NCBI RefSeq assembly: GCF_000003605.2
Contig: NW_003106594.1
Span: forward strand, 90,936-119,252
Reading direction: 5' to 3'
Origin: Saccoglossus kowalevskii
Taxonomy: Eukaryota > Hemichordata > Enteropneusta > Harrimaniidae
Length of the DNA: 28,317 nucleotides
Shown one piece after another: positions 8,900 through 28,317 of this stretch (position 1 is its first letter; every line of letters starts with the position of its first letter). Position numbers and translations under genes: made by a program. A model generated the notes under the pieces. That model saw nothing but the letters and a program-made list of their open reading frames with translations, was not told where the DNA came from and did not search any database.

Positions 8900-10146
8900 C
8901 GCCTAGTCTAGGAGGCTGTTGCGTTCTGCCTCCGAGGTCTCAGAGTCCTGGGCGTGAACAATAATGTGCTCAAGCAACTTTGCCCTTAGGACGTGATGGA
9001 TCATCTCATATAGAGCTGGCGAGACCGCCCATGGAACATGGCCGTCCCCCTTTATCCAGTTTGCCAAATGGAAATTCGTGGTACCGAGGTCTGGGGAAGA
9101 AGCCTTGGGATCCGGTTGGTCTCATCCGACACTTTGGGGTCCGATCTCGAAACCACACTGACCGGGTAGCGTTTGGTCCAGCAGGAAGTGTTGCATAAGA
9201 TTTTACCCCACCCGGGGGCATTAAGCTTCACCTTTTCCACGGCTGACCAACGTCCGCCCATCAACACCATTGATTTACATTGTATCACTAGGATCGATGA
9301 TACTCCACATCATGGCAATAGTGTGGCTCACCCAGTCGTTACGGATGGAAGACTCTGAGGGACCGCCCGAGCTACCGACTGTAGCCGATGCAAGCGAACT
9401 GTCTCCTTTCCTCTTAAATATGTGAGAGAGCTTGTTCGACTGTGCGTCTCATGACAGGATCGGTTCTCTCTGGGGACGCCCGTGGGTGGGTAAGAAGGGA
9501 ATCAAAACCCACAGTGGAGAACAGACAAAAGGGTAAATTCGTTATCGTTGTACCATTACCGTGTGACAAATCCTGGCTGGCTGAAAGTAGGGGGGAGGTG
9601 CAACGTGAGCCCTGACCCAAAAGCCCTGCCCCGAAATCGGAGGCTAAGCTGCTAGCATCCCCTTTGGCATTCGGTGCAACTAGCCTGAGCCTTGGCCTCA
9701 CCCAAATCAGTGGAAGAGCCACGGCTGGGAATGGGGGGTTCCCTGGAAGAGACATGTTTGAATGCGAGCGATGCTTTCGTGTTTCTTCCTGCTTGCCCAC
9801 CGAGGGGCCACAGTGGAGACAGCTCGCTCCAACTGCGTCTGATCTACCCGGCCTGCCAGGGAAGCAATTTTCCCCGACAGTCCTTTGACCAAAGCCCTCA
9901 TCTTAGAGGCAAACCCGGTGCTGTGCGAGGAAGGATCCACAAAGGGACCTACAAAGGAAAGACCTTCAGAGGCACAGCCTCGCTGTAGCTGTTAAAACAC
10001 CGCCTAAAAACACAGACTGTGAGGATGCCCTCTGATCAGCGGGGGGAGACCGAAGAATAATTATCGGCACCTCCACCATCGGCCCTACTACTCGACGTCT
10101 CGGTACATGAAGTACCGGTAGCCAAGCGTGAGGACTTTCCACTCAT
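8900..10146 (-). pseudogene. DIRS-like gag region, broken
   Basis: A likely start codon is the ATG at 10144-10146; it opens MSGKSSRLATGTSCTETS and a Ser/Gly-rich stretch, ending at TGA (10036-10038). Open segments continue in other frames: 9707-9940 (FASKMRALVKGLSGKIASLA, then VDQTQLERAVSTVAPRW), 9414-9800, and about 9006-9288. Position upstream of RT and a Ser-rich N-terminus fit a DIRS gag; the sequence itself gives no firm domain match. Stops and frameshifts break it at least three times. The exact ends are uncertain. Confidence 0.55.
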
Positions 10147-10706
10147 GCCAAACACGCAACTCACTTTAACTGATTTTTACTGGACGCGCGACCTTGCTAT
10201 GAAAAAACGAGCGACGCGGTCAGTCTCAGCAATTTTTATGGCTCTGAAAAAATATCTCAGGCCTCAGAACTCCAGTGAAAAACACATGCCTTCAACGCAA
10301 AAAGCATTTCGGATGCGGGTTCTAAGCTGGTAAATTCTGAATATAACCACTACACAGTCGTCTCGACAAACGAGGAGACAAAAAAACAGCAGTGAGCCTC
10401 TGGTGCTGTCATTCCATTTCTAAATACATAGATCAAGCATGAAATCAAGACGACATGCATGAGAGAAGCGAATTACAGTTTGAAAAGGTGACGCAACGAA
10501 ATCAACAAGTGATTAAGCTATGACACCGGGTTTTATTTCTTAGTTGCTACACACAAAGGGGAAAACGACATGAGGGTAAAAATGACAAGGAAAACCTGTC
10601 CTACCAGCTGCAAAGTTGGATGCCAGGGCAGCGACAACAACCCAAGCTGGAAACTTGGACAGGAAAAGCAAGCGATCCAGGCAGAGCCGCTAGACTTCAT
10701 CCCTGC
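10147..10706 (-). other. DIRS-like 5' leader between terminal repeat and gag
   Basis: Non-coding segment between the inner edge of the right terminal repeat and the gag ATG. It contains no long frame on the minus strand and no recognised motif. In DIRS elements the internal promoter would be in this region or in the adjacent repeat. Confidence 0.45.
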
Positions 10707-10926
10707 TCGATGCGGGGAAAAAGCAGGGTGGATATCCAGCTGTAATGGTGCCGCCATATGGCCTCTGTCATGTGGTTCGTGACGTAAGGGGAAAGGAATC
10801 TTGGGGTAATGGGGCTTCCCCTGACCTAGATTCTATATCTCTGTCAATCGCTGATTAATACCTACAGTTCAAAATAGTCATTTTGACTGACCGGAATCTA
10901 TGGTGGGTAATTGAATGTAGTGAATT
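10707..10926. repeat. DIRS-like right inverted terminal repeat
   Basis: Reverse-complement partner of 4940-5160. The outer edge is set at about 10926 because the internal complementary region (from 5266) matches up to aattcactac and diverges beyond. The inner edge is at tcgatgcgg (10707-10715), which pairs with ccgcatcga at 5152-5160. Confidence 0.85.
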
Positions 10927-11025
10927 GCTAAATATACGCAAGTGCGAAAAGTGGTTTCTCAACTATTGAGGATACCTGTTAAGTTTGGAGATGCCACCAA
11001 AACTTTCCAACTTCACTTACGTTCA

Positions 11026-11210
11026 TATTACATGTCTCTGCCAAGTCGGCCAGCTACCCAACTTTCCTTACTTTCTAACTTATTATAGGCCCCTGTGTAG
11101 TTGGCAGCATACCCATCTATCTAATTTATTACAGTTCCCTGCCCAGTTGGCAGGCTAGCCAACAACATTTTCTTTCATATTTATTACAGGCCCCTTCCTG
11201 GTTGGCACTA
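11026..11210. repeat. Short degenerate tandem repeat, ~46-55 bp unit, about 3.5 copies
   Basis: Units start with TATTA(C/T)AG(G)CCCCT... and contain (A/T)GTTGGCAG and ACCCA or GCCAAC. Starts are near 11026, 11081, 11127 and 11182. Copies are diverged. There is no coding potential; its origin (transposon core or simple local duplication) is unknown. Confidence 0.55.
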
Positions 11211-14200
11211 GTTGACACTGTACTACTGATTAGCATACATTTGTATGATTTTCATATACATATATCATATGCTGAGTACATAGTCTATCTCCCATATGCT
11301 ATTGTACATGTATGGTCTGGTTACTGACATGTGGTGCATCAATTGACGCAGGAAACAGAAGGAAAAAGTTAAGGTATGTCACAGAGTGTGGGCTTTAATG
11401 ATCTGGTGAGTTCATGTAGTCCACACCTTGATCAAGTTAAAAAACCAACATTGCCCAGGCTGTTTTGCATTGTATCCAAAAACAGAATCTCAAGCAAGGA
11501 GGGTCAAGGCTTTTCGGCACTGACTCCAGACTTTGCATTAATTTTGCTAGTGTTGAGGCAAACTGACGCATCTACATCTATTTCATTTCTGGCAACCAGC
11601 ATTCTTCAACAATACCGCCAGATCTGCAAATTATGTGATGACCATACAACATTGATATGGTTCCACAGTTGTTGCACATGACTAGAGATGAAGGCATGGT
11701 GATGGTCTGAAGCTTGCCAAGACTGATATGTCATTGCTGTATCAGAACATAAATCTGAACAGTCAAAAAAGTGATAATTGTGTTCCCAATAAATTTCAAT
11801 CATTCAGTAGAAGGTAAAGAATAGGAAACAATTTAGCTTAAACACCCTCTATCAGTCGGGTTGGGAAATTAATTTTGTATCTATGGATTAAAAATAACCA
11901 ATGTTTGGATAATACTAAATTCTCATTGGCAGCACAGCCCTAAAATATAAGCCTACCCATCAACATGCATACATTTTCATAAAAAAAACACAATTAATAA
12001 TCATTTCTCTTCCATGTCAGTAGTTTTTATTGACAATATTGAGTGAATAAATACAAAAATATAGTTAATCAGAGCTAGATTTTTTCACTTATACAATAAG
12101 CCCAATTAGTAACAAAAAAAATCCTTCCATCCCTGCTATTAATAACGGTATCTCCCAAGTCATGTGACTAATTCACAAAATGGGAAACCTTTGCAGACAA
12201 TACCTATTTGAATAAATGATTCGGCCATCATGCAAGACAAATGTCCTGCATAACGTTTTTTTTTAATTTTTTTTTATTTACCCAGTGATTGTGTGGTAAA
12301 CAAATATTTTAATATTACAGTAAGAATATAATTAAATGCGAGGAAAAAAAGGTAAAAATGCTGGAATTGTACAAATATTACCTACACTGTTACATGTACC
12401 CTTTCTATAATGGTTTGTCCCAGTTGTTTTGAAATTTTCAATGAAGGACATACCATTAGAATACATTGAATATTGTGAAAACTTAACATAGAAACTGAAA
12501 AAACCCAAATAATTTGAAATTACAAAAGAAATCTGGCTGAAGATTCAATATATACAATTCAAGTCCAGTTAGAACTTAATATTGCTTATAATTTATTTTG
12601 TGAAGTTTTATCAAGCAAAATTAATATTAGCTAAGCTATCAATAACTCAATTTTCATAATTCTAATCTTACAATATTTGAATTTTAAAATTCTACACATG
12701 TTGTAGGGGACACTTATAAAACTTAATATTAACCTCTATCCTTAGATCTGCCAGTTGAAACCTCCATGTTTGCCAACGTAAGAACCCCACCCAAATCCAA
12801 GGTGGATGGTCACATGACCTTTGATCATCAACTCGTCAGTACTACTTTGACAAGGCAGAAAATGTTATTTTTGGTAATTTGAATAAAAATAGAGATTCTG
12901 AAAATTGTATTTATGTAAATAAACTTAAATGCTGGGTTGCTGCCATTGAGTTTAACTAGAAATTTTCTTTTGCTGAACAGATTTTCGTTTGACTACAATA
13001 GATTTAGTGAAAATCTGGAAACGGTGATTAATAAGCAGTAACCGAAAGATTGGTTTAAGTAGATCGACTTTTTAGACGACATGTGATTTTTCACAGCGAA
13101 TTCTAAGCACTAATGACAGCAGATCACGATTAAAAGAGGCAAGTACATATACTTAAATTGAGAACGTTATAAAACGACGAGGCATGAAGATCATTTGGTT
13201 TATGGTGGTTATGGTCGTTATAAATAAAACACTGACTATAGTTACTTGATGTAGTATACTGAATGGAATTAGGGGGAGGGGTCCTCAGATACATATTGCT
13301 CAAACTAGATGTTATTGGCACTGAGTGTTACGTAAACCCACAAGACAAGGGAGACAATATGTGTTGTGAACACAGTTTTTTCAGAAGGCTCCGTCTTGGT
13401 AATTTATACGGAAATGCTCTTTTCATCAATCACTTTAGTAAATCAAGGATTTGGGTCAACTACTTTGAAAATGTTACAACTAATCAAGTTTCTGCTCAAA
13501 GGTACACACAGGATTGTTAATTGTACGTCATTATTTAGCCTGATTACTTGGCAAATTGAACACAACTCTGACAAAATCATTGTGATAGATTCCTTTTTTT
13601 TTAGTACAGTCTTTTTGTTCAAAGTTCATATACCCCAAATTACAACAAGAAGGCACAAGGACTGCAGTGCTTAAGCTTAATTATAGTAAATATTGAAAAA
13701 GTAAAATACCTCTTTGTCACATGATTTTAATATCCAATAATAACTCTTGTATCGTACCACTAAGGTGCAGGATATGTTGTTGAACATATTTGACTTTCAA
13801 GTACAGAAGTACTCATTAAAATCTCATTTAAATATTGCTAATTTGTTGAAAAAATGTTATTTTTCATGATTGGTTGTCATGGTTACATTATTGCTGCAAA
13901 CAAAATTATTAGATCATATTGAACAGGATATTTATCAAAAGAAAGTTTTTATTTTTGAAAAAAAATTAAGAAATGTATCATAAATAGGTAAATGGAATAT
14001 GAGATTGCAGTGAATGAAAACACAAACTGTGAATAAATTGTCAATTCAACTGTGTAAATTATTTTTTTAAGTGTTACTGTTTGCAAAACAGCAACAATAA
14101 GTAGCCCTAATATTGTTAAAATACAGATCTGTTACATTTTCTAAAATACCAATTTAAATGAAACTCAGTGTTCAATCAAAGATAACACTATTGCTGCATT

Positions 14201-16905
14201 GCAAACAGTGATACAAAACATGTCAAATAATATCAATACAGATACACCTCCCTCTTCAAATTTTTTTTAATTTCTAAAATGATTGAAAAAAATATTTTCA
14301 AATGTGTTGATTCTATTTTTTTAAACAGTATTTTATTTTCCACACTTATTTGTTGATTTTGAATAAAATATGGAAAATATGCTGCTGCTTAGAGCACCAC
14401 TGACAATTTTTCCAACAAAGTTTTTCCTATTTCTACATGTTTTTCTAAAATTTTTGGGATAATTGATGAAAAAAATGATGTTGATTCAATTTGTGAAAAC
14501 TAACAAAGGTAGAATTCGTTGCTCAAAAAGGTTTAAAAACAAATTAACCCCTCAAATTTCCATGCATTCACCCCACAACTCCTAAAATGGAATAATCCAT
14601 TTTAAGACTATGGAACAAATTCAATGAGAAATGTATTTGATTGATTGTATTTTAAATGTATTTTAAATATAAATAAATATTCAAAGTATTTTTTATCACA
14701 TGTATGCTTTCTGATTCTGTAGAATACTGCAATTTGGTTTTACTAAAAGCTTTTTATGCTAAAATTTGAATTAGTTTGGAAAATCAAGACTTGATCGAAA
14801 CTGTATATAAAGGAAGTCAGCTTCTGTTCAATTGAACAATAAGAAGTTATTTAACAACAAACTGTACTTCTGGCTTAGGCAGAAGAAAACAATACTGTGC
14901 TTCCAGTAACAGGTTAACAAAATATTATGTAGACAGTAGGGTTTTTATTCTATTTTACTTCATTTTTGTTTCCAAATGACTCACTCTTATCAAGTAATTT
15001 GTGTTTAAATTATTACAAGATTAAGGATTTAGAAAAAATTATCACTAATTGCAATTAGTCATTAGAGTGGATTTCTAAACAGTCATGTTTTGGTCATCTT
15101 TTTCAAAAGAGGTAAACAAATTAATTTATTTCTTGGGGTAGAACATACAAAAAAAAATCTAATTTGCATAAAATAAAAGTCGAGTTTCACAAAAAACTTA
15201 TTTTCTCTGCCTTACAATTGTATACAGACTGTACCCGGTAGTAACGGGTATTTCACAACTAAACAAATAGTTGCAAGATAACCTTTTCACCACTTTCAAG
15301 CATTGTAACCTTCCGCAAATTGTGTTCACAATAGTTCCTCAAAATCTGTTTGAATGATATTGATCAAAATATAAATAATATTATATTTATTATGAAAATT
15401 ACAAATCTTGATCTGACTCAAAATTATGTTTGTGGTGACAATTCTAAATTATTTTAGCACCAATAGATAGATGCCAAATGTTTATATCATGATTAATGAA
15501 ACATTTTTGGTGTACATATCAATTTTTGTCAATCAGTATGAAGTAGCTGTAATAACCACAGAGTAAACAAACATTGATGTTAACAGTGAGGCACATGCAA
15601 AACAAAATCAGCTGGGAGAGCACTGATTGGATGAAAAACTAACGTGATGATACCACTCAGAAGCCTGACTTCACTTGAATTTCAGAACCATTTGACAAAT
15701 GTGAGAAGTTATACTGACGAAAATCTGATCAGTGATAAAACTTTGTCTATGATAAGAGAGTCGAATAAATAATTAAATTTGATTATACTAAACAAAAAAT
15801 GTACATACTTGTACATCATACAGAGGTCAGATAAAGCCTGCCCTCTACAGTCAGCTTATACATTCTATTTTAATATTTAGAAATACAGGAAGTAAATAAT
15901 GTACCAGTAAATATAAATACTAATAATAATTTTTTTTCAGGATATGTTAATTACTGGTAAAATAATGCTTGATTGAATCACATAGTGATTATTTTGAAAT
16001 CATGCTAATACAATATAAAATAAACTCTTAAGATTTCACACATGTGATAGGAAAATTCTCCAACTTGTCATAAAAGGAAAAGAGATATTTTGTTGAATCA
16101 GATTAGAAAAATATTGCAAACCAGTATCGGTAAATTTTTCGTTGGTATGAATGTTCAAGTTTTTTGAGAACCGAATTTTCGCGAAAGTCACTGAGGAATG
16201 TTAATCAGTTTTTGCAATGTCTCATGAAAAACATGTTCTTGCAAAATAAAGTAAATTTACAGTAAATATGAAACTATATTTTGGATAGATTTGTATACAG
16301 ACTGTGTCCATGATATTTCTTCAACTCATCGTTGGATCAACATACATTGCTCTACAACATACATTTGAATTTAGTATGATGTTTTTCCACATTTCGAACA
16401 TATGCCAGCATTGACCTCCACTGTGAAGCCTTCTAGCTTGTCACTAGCGTATCCTTTTGTTAACTATGTTGGAATAGACCATTAATGTACAAGTGTTTCT
16501 ATTGTTCAGTCTGAATTAGGGATTGCTACTATTCATAATAACACAAAATTATCATCATACAAATGGAAAAATTACGATGATGGAATTACAAAAAGAATTA
16601 GCACGGTTTTACCAAAGCATACAAAATGAATAAAGAATGAATTCAACAACTATAGAGGAATAGGAAAAAATATTGAAATATTGAAATATATAAAAAAAAA
16701 TTAATAATATATTTGTGCCAAACTCTGAGTTTGGTTTGCTGTCAAAAAATTATACATGATTCCACTTGATGAAGCAGTGCTAATGACACACAGTCATGCC
16801 TAACAACCAATCAGCAGAGCTCTTACAAATAACAATATTTTTGTTTTTCAGCTTTCCTGGTTGGTTGACATACTGATAAGCTCAGCCAATGAAAAGTGAT
16901 AAAAC
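11211..16905. other. Long AT-rich non-coding stretch; right part may be the SYTL 3'UTR
   Basis: 5.7 kb with many A and T runs. The few frames of 60-100 codons (11376-11681 +, 13130-13321 -, 13263-13674 +) overlap on opposite strands, match no family I know and show no flanking splice sites, so I do not call them genes. The part directly left of 16906 must hold the 3'UTR of the minus-strand SYTL gene. Candidate minus-strand AATAAA signals (TTTATT on +) near 15387 and 15125 would imply a 1.5-1.8 kb UTR, but nothing singles one out. Confidence 0.35.
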
Positions 16906-25797
<8,892 letters not shown>

Positions 25798-26701
25798 CTG
25801 CGAGGGAGAAACATGAAACTGAAAACTGTAGTTTTCCAAAAAAAAATTGTACAAAATGATAAAATTATAAAAACAGTTCATTTTTAAAATAATACAAAAT
25901 TGTTTTGATATCATGGTATGAAGGAGGGGAAAAAGATAGTCAGGGGTTGATTAAATGTAAGAGCATACAATTTCCACTACATACATGTAGTAGCATATGA
26001 TTAGCTATTATTGGAGGCAGAGCTACTTCACTGAATGTTCTATGTTGCGAAGACGCGCACCACTGTACCATGTATTTCATGAGCTTTGTGTGAGCTGTTG
26101 TGCAACGCTGGTCGTAAACAGCATAAAATCAACTGTGAGACAATCCTGAACAATTTACACATGTTGTAATCTTGTTACACTACTCAGGAGAATCCCAACA
26201 ACCATCACAAAGTACCGTTTATGAGAGTTTTCGGCGTTTGTTTTCAACCGTGATGCTTGCCAGGCGGTGAAAATACCAGAATGTTTGCCCTTAAGAATAA
26301 CATCTCACTAAACTATTCGTTTTGCGACAAGAACTGCAGCTTACATCGAGGAACCAAATCATATGCTTGATTTTGTTGTATTTTAAATGGAGTTAATATT
26401 ATGTTACTGTCAAACAAGGAGGTTGCAAGCCCTTTTCTTGCATTTGCCGTTGCATTTGCACCTGTCATACCCCTATAAGCAAATCTATTAAAGTTTCATA
26501 TTATCTAAGTTGTGCAATTTATTTTAGTTTTTAGATACCTAAACCACTCTATGCAGCACACGTTCATATTCATACATAGCAAATTAAGTGAAACAATAAT
26601 TCAATAATTATCATAAAGTTCTAATCAAATTACAAACGAAGACATCCTTGCCATCCAAATTTAAAAAGGGCAGAGTCATCAAAAATTGATGGACATTAAA
26701 G

Positions 26702-26913
26702 TACTGTAGAATACTTTATTTTCGCTTGGAATTTATTTTCGCTATTTTCGCTGAAGGGATGATTCCGTGAAAATAAAATCCAGCGAATATACTAATTTTC
26801 CTATATTTCATATTAAACTCATCAAAAATCAGTGAAAATAAATTCCATACAAAACGCTCAAAAAGCCTTTTCAGCGAAAATTAATTCCAGCGAAAATAAA
26901 GTATTCCACAGTA
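26702..26913. mobile_element. Foldback MITE family 1, copy 3
   Basis: 212 bp, the best-preserved copy. It starts tactgtagaatactttattt and ends aataaagtattccacagta. Each arm consists of TTATTTTCGCTGG/AATTTATTTTCGCT blocks. The inner part (atccagcgaatatac ... aatcagtgaaaataaattcc) repeats the motif in both orientations, so the single strand could fold into several nested stems. Confidence 0.8.
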
Positions 26914-27684
26914 TATGAGTATTTATACTGATAGAAGTTATGCTTAGAGGAACTTTTTTTAACAACTGACTTGGACAGAAACAGTTAAAATGTGCATGGA
27001 CAACAAAAAGGACGACTATTTTTCTTACGAGAAACTTTTTTTTTTTTTTAATTGTGGGATTTCTTGCCGGGCATTGCATTTGTTTCTGGTACACTCCAAA
27101 CATATACCAGCAGTTCTAGGCACAAGTGCACGATTTAAATTGTCTAGCTTCAACAAGTAGATTGATTGTTTGACAATGGCTTTCTTGTTGCAGCTGCAAA
27201 AAGAAGCCACGTTTTTATGTCAGTTTTTCAAGAGTAAATTGTATAAAAATAGAAAATCTTATAATATAGTGTTATAATCAAAATAAATAAGGTCCACAAC
27301 TCAGAACCCTTAACTAAACTTAGAAACAAAATAATAAATAAATTCTAGTTCTAGAAAAAAGATTCTTTCAAAATAAAACATAACTTGCATGCTACCAGAT
27401 TGCAGTTAAGATTTTGCATGCACTCAATATTGAATAGAAATGCTATCCTTTTAATAGACAGTATACCCACCATACAACTACAAGTATTAACTAAGCAGTC
27501 ATAAGATATCAGGTATATATAGGTCATGATGTTGACATAATTTTATCCCATATATACAAAGTCATGTATTATATTTGTAATCATAAGAAAATCACCTGTC
27601 AAAAGGAGGGATCTCCTGAGCTAGTATCAGATTTGTTTCGCCAATAGCAATTTTTAAATAGTTATAATTAAGTGATTCAATGTT

Positions 27685-27934
27685 CAAATCCCAAATGGCA
27701 GCCATATTGGTTTCAAATCCCAAATGGCAGCCATATTGGTTTCAAAATCAAAATGGCAGCCATATTGGCTTCAAGTTCAAAATGGCATCCATGTTGGTTT
27801 CAAATTGAAAATGGCAGAATATATTGGTTTCAAATCCAAAATGGCAGCCATATTGGTTTCAAATCCAAAATGGCAGCCATATTGGTTCAAATTCAAAATG
27901 GCAGCCATATTGGTTTCAAATCCAAAATGGCCAA
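27685..27934. repeat. Tandem array of ~29 bp near-palindromic unit (AAATGGCAGCCATATTGG), 8+ copies
   Basis: Eight units plus a partial ninth, period 29-30 bp, with starts near 27692, 27722, 27752, 27780, 27809, 27839, 27868 and 27895. Six keep GGCAGCCATATTGG intact. The word CCAAAATGGCAGCCATATTG plus a final G is an inverted repeat around a central A with one mismatched pair. AAAATGGC and its complement resemble the YY1 core AA(G/N)ATGGC. Open frames across it exist on both strands only because the unit length is near a multiple of three and lacks stops. Confidence 0.85.
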
Positions 27935-28317
27935 CTGTTTTGTTCTCATTTATAACAAAATTACGAAAAAAAATGCTACTATATTGCAAATTGTGGATTT
28001 GAAGCATTGAAGCAATATGATGAATTATGGTGCAAAAGCAGATAGGAATTGGAATGCAGGCAAGCAGAAATAAGCATATCAACAGAGTCTAGTAAAATAA
28101 AAACAAAATCATGAAAATAAATGCATCAAAATGTTCATGCCATATGTTTAGATTTAGTTATTTTATTTTATTTGGTTAAATTCCAAGTTTTAGTGTCTGG
28201 CTGTTTTTTGCATTGTTTAAATACCGAGATAATCTCGCGCATTTCTGTTAATTGAACGTTTCCATTCTGTGGGGCTATTGGTCAGAAAAAAATGTTTGAT
28301 GAAATATCTCAATCACA

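Larger units (their letters stand above)
4907..10926 (-). mobile_element. DIRS-like tyrosine-recombinase retrotransposon, nearly full length, inactive
   Basis: A 6.0 kb GC-richer block in AT-rich DNA. It has the full DIRS architecture read on the minus strand: right terminal repeat (10707-10926), gag-like region (about 8900-10146), reverse transcriptase and RNase H (about 6800-8250), tyrosine recombinase (about 5700-6836), internal complementary region (about 5209-5334), and left inverted terminal repeat (4940-5160 plus a 33 bp extension from 4907). DIRS elements integrate through a circular intermediate using a tyrosine recombinase and make no target duplication, and none is seen. All genes carry stops, frameshifts and deletions. 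Key residues are lost in RT (YxDD), RNase H (central part deleted) and recombinase (HxxR). This copy cannot be autonomous. Confidence 0.88.
25798..28317. other. SYTL upstream intron or flank
   Basis: No exon could be supported here. It holds foldback MITE copy 3 and the ATGGCAGCCAT tandem array, described separately. The remaining segments (25798-26701, 26914-27684, 27935-28317) are AT-rich with no recognised gene. Confidence 0.45.

Noticed and set aside
11376..11681. 101-codon plus-strand frame
   Set aside because: No family resemblance, no splice context, and an overlapping minus-strand frame of similar quality.
13130..13674. Overlapping frames on both strands
   Set aside because: Composition follows AT-rich background and no motif is visible.
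27103..27195. Possible further SYTL exon on the minus strand (Cys-containing, after tttttgcag)
   Set aside because: The acceptor is good, but the available donors (gtatat or gtgcct) give a phase or strength that does not fit the 51-bp exon, and the peptide resembles nothing in SYTL.
27596..27645. Possible minus-strand exon end before gtgatt (EIPPFD)
   Set aside because: No acceptor close upstream, and joining it to the next exon gives a stop.
27672..28010. 112-codon plus-strand frame with repeated QNGSHIGFKS / MAAILVS peptides
   Set aside because: It is a by-product of the ~29 bp tandem array; similar frames open in other phases and on the minus strand, and there is no splice or start context.

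Overview
This is a piece of an animal nuclear genome. It is AT-rich, has spliced genes with short canonical GT-AG exons, and is full of transposons. The repeat types (a DIRS-like tyrosine-recombinase retroelement, Helentron-like elements with a ~158 bp tandem core, several foldback MITEs, a LINE remnant) and the two genes suggest a marine invertebrate, most likely a lophotrochozoan such as a mollusc. That placement is inference; no marker here fixes the species.

Layout, left to right. (1) 1-1842: the first two coding exons, on the minus strand, of a secreted PHB-depolymerase-like alpha/beta hydrolase. Exon 1 (1734-1842) encodes a signal peptide and exon 2 (1406-1528) the GxSxG nucleophile elbow; later exons lie off the left edge. 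A LINE remnant (333-869, +) sits in the following intron. (2) 1843-4680: upstream flank of that gene. It holds a palindrome with two CACGTG boxes, an unassigned minus-strand ORF, and an inverted-repeat element (3433-3928) with a low-complexity TTTACAG core. (3) 4681-4891: a foldback MITE. (4) 4907-10926: a nearly full-length but dead DIRS-like retrotransposon on the minus strand. It has ~220 bp inverted terminal repeats, an internal complementary region that joins both ends, and decayed gag, RT/RNase H and tyrosine recombinase genes. (5) 10927-16905: AT-rich non-coding DNA with a short tandem repeat; its right part may include the 3'UTR of the next gene. (6) 16906-25797: seven exons, on the minus strand, of a synaptotagmin-like (SYTL/bitesize) gene. 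They give the last ~370 residues with C2A, a Lys-rich linker and C2B, and every splice phase agrees. The N-terminal Rab-binding part must lie further right, probably beyond the window. The introns carry two Helentron-like copies, two copies of a TAGAAGCC MITE, another copy of the foldback MITE and one more repeat pair. (7) 25798-28317: upstream intron or flank with a third foldback MITE and a ~29 bp tandem array whose unit is a near-palindrome resembling YY1 sites.

The two host genes share a strand but have no evident functional link: one product is probably secreted and hydrolytic, the other is a C2-domain membrane-trafficking effector. The rest is mostly transposon history. No prokaryotic system, CRISPR array, rRNA or convincing tRNA gene was seen.
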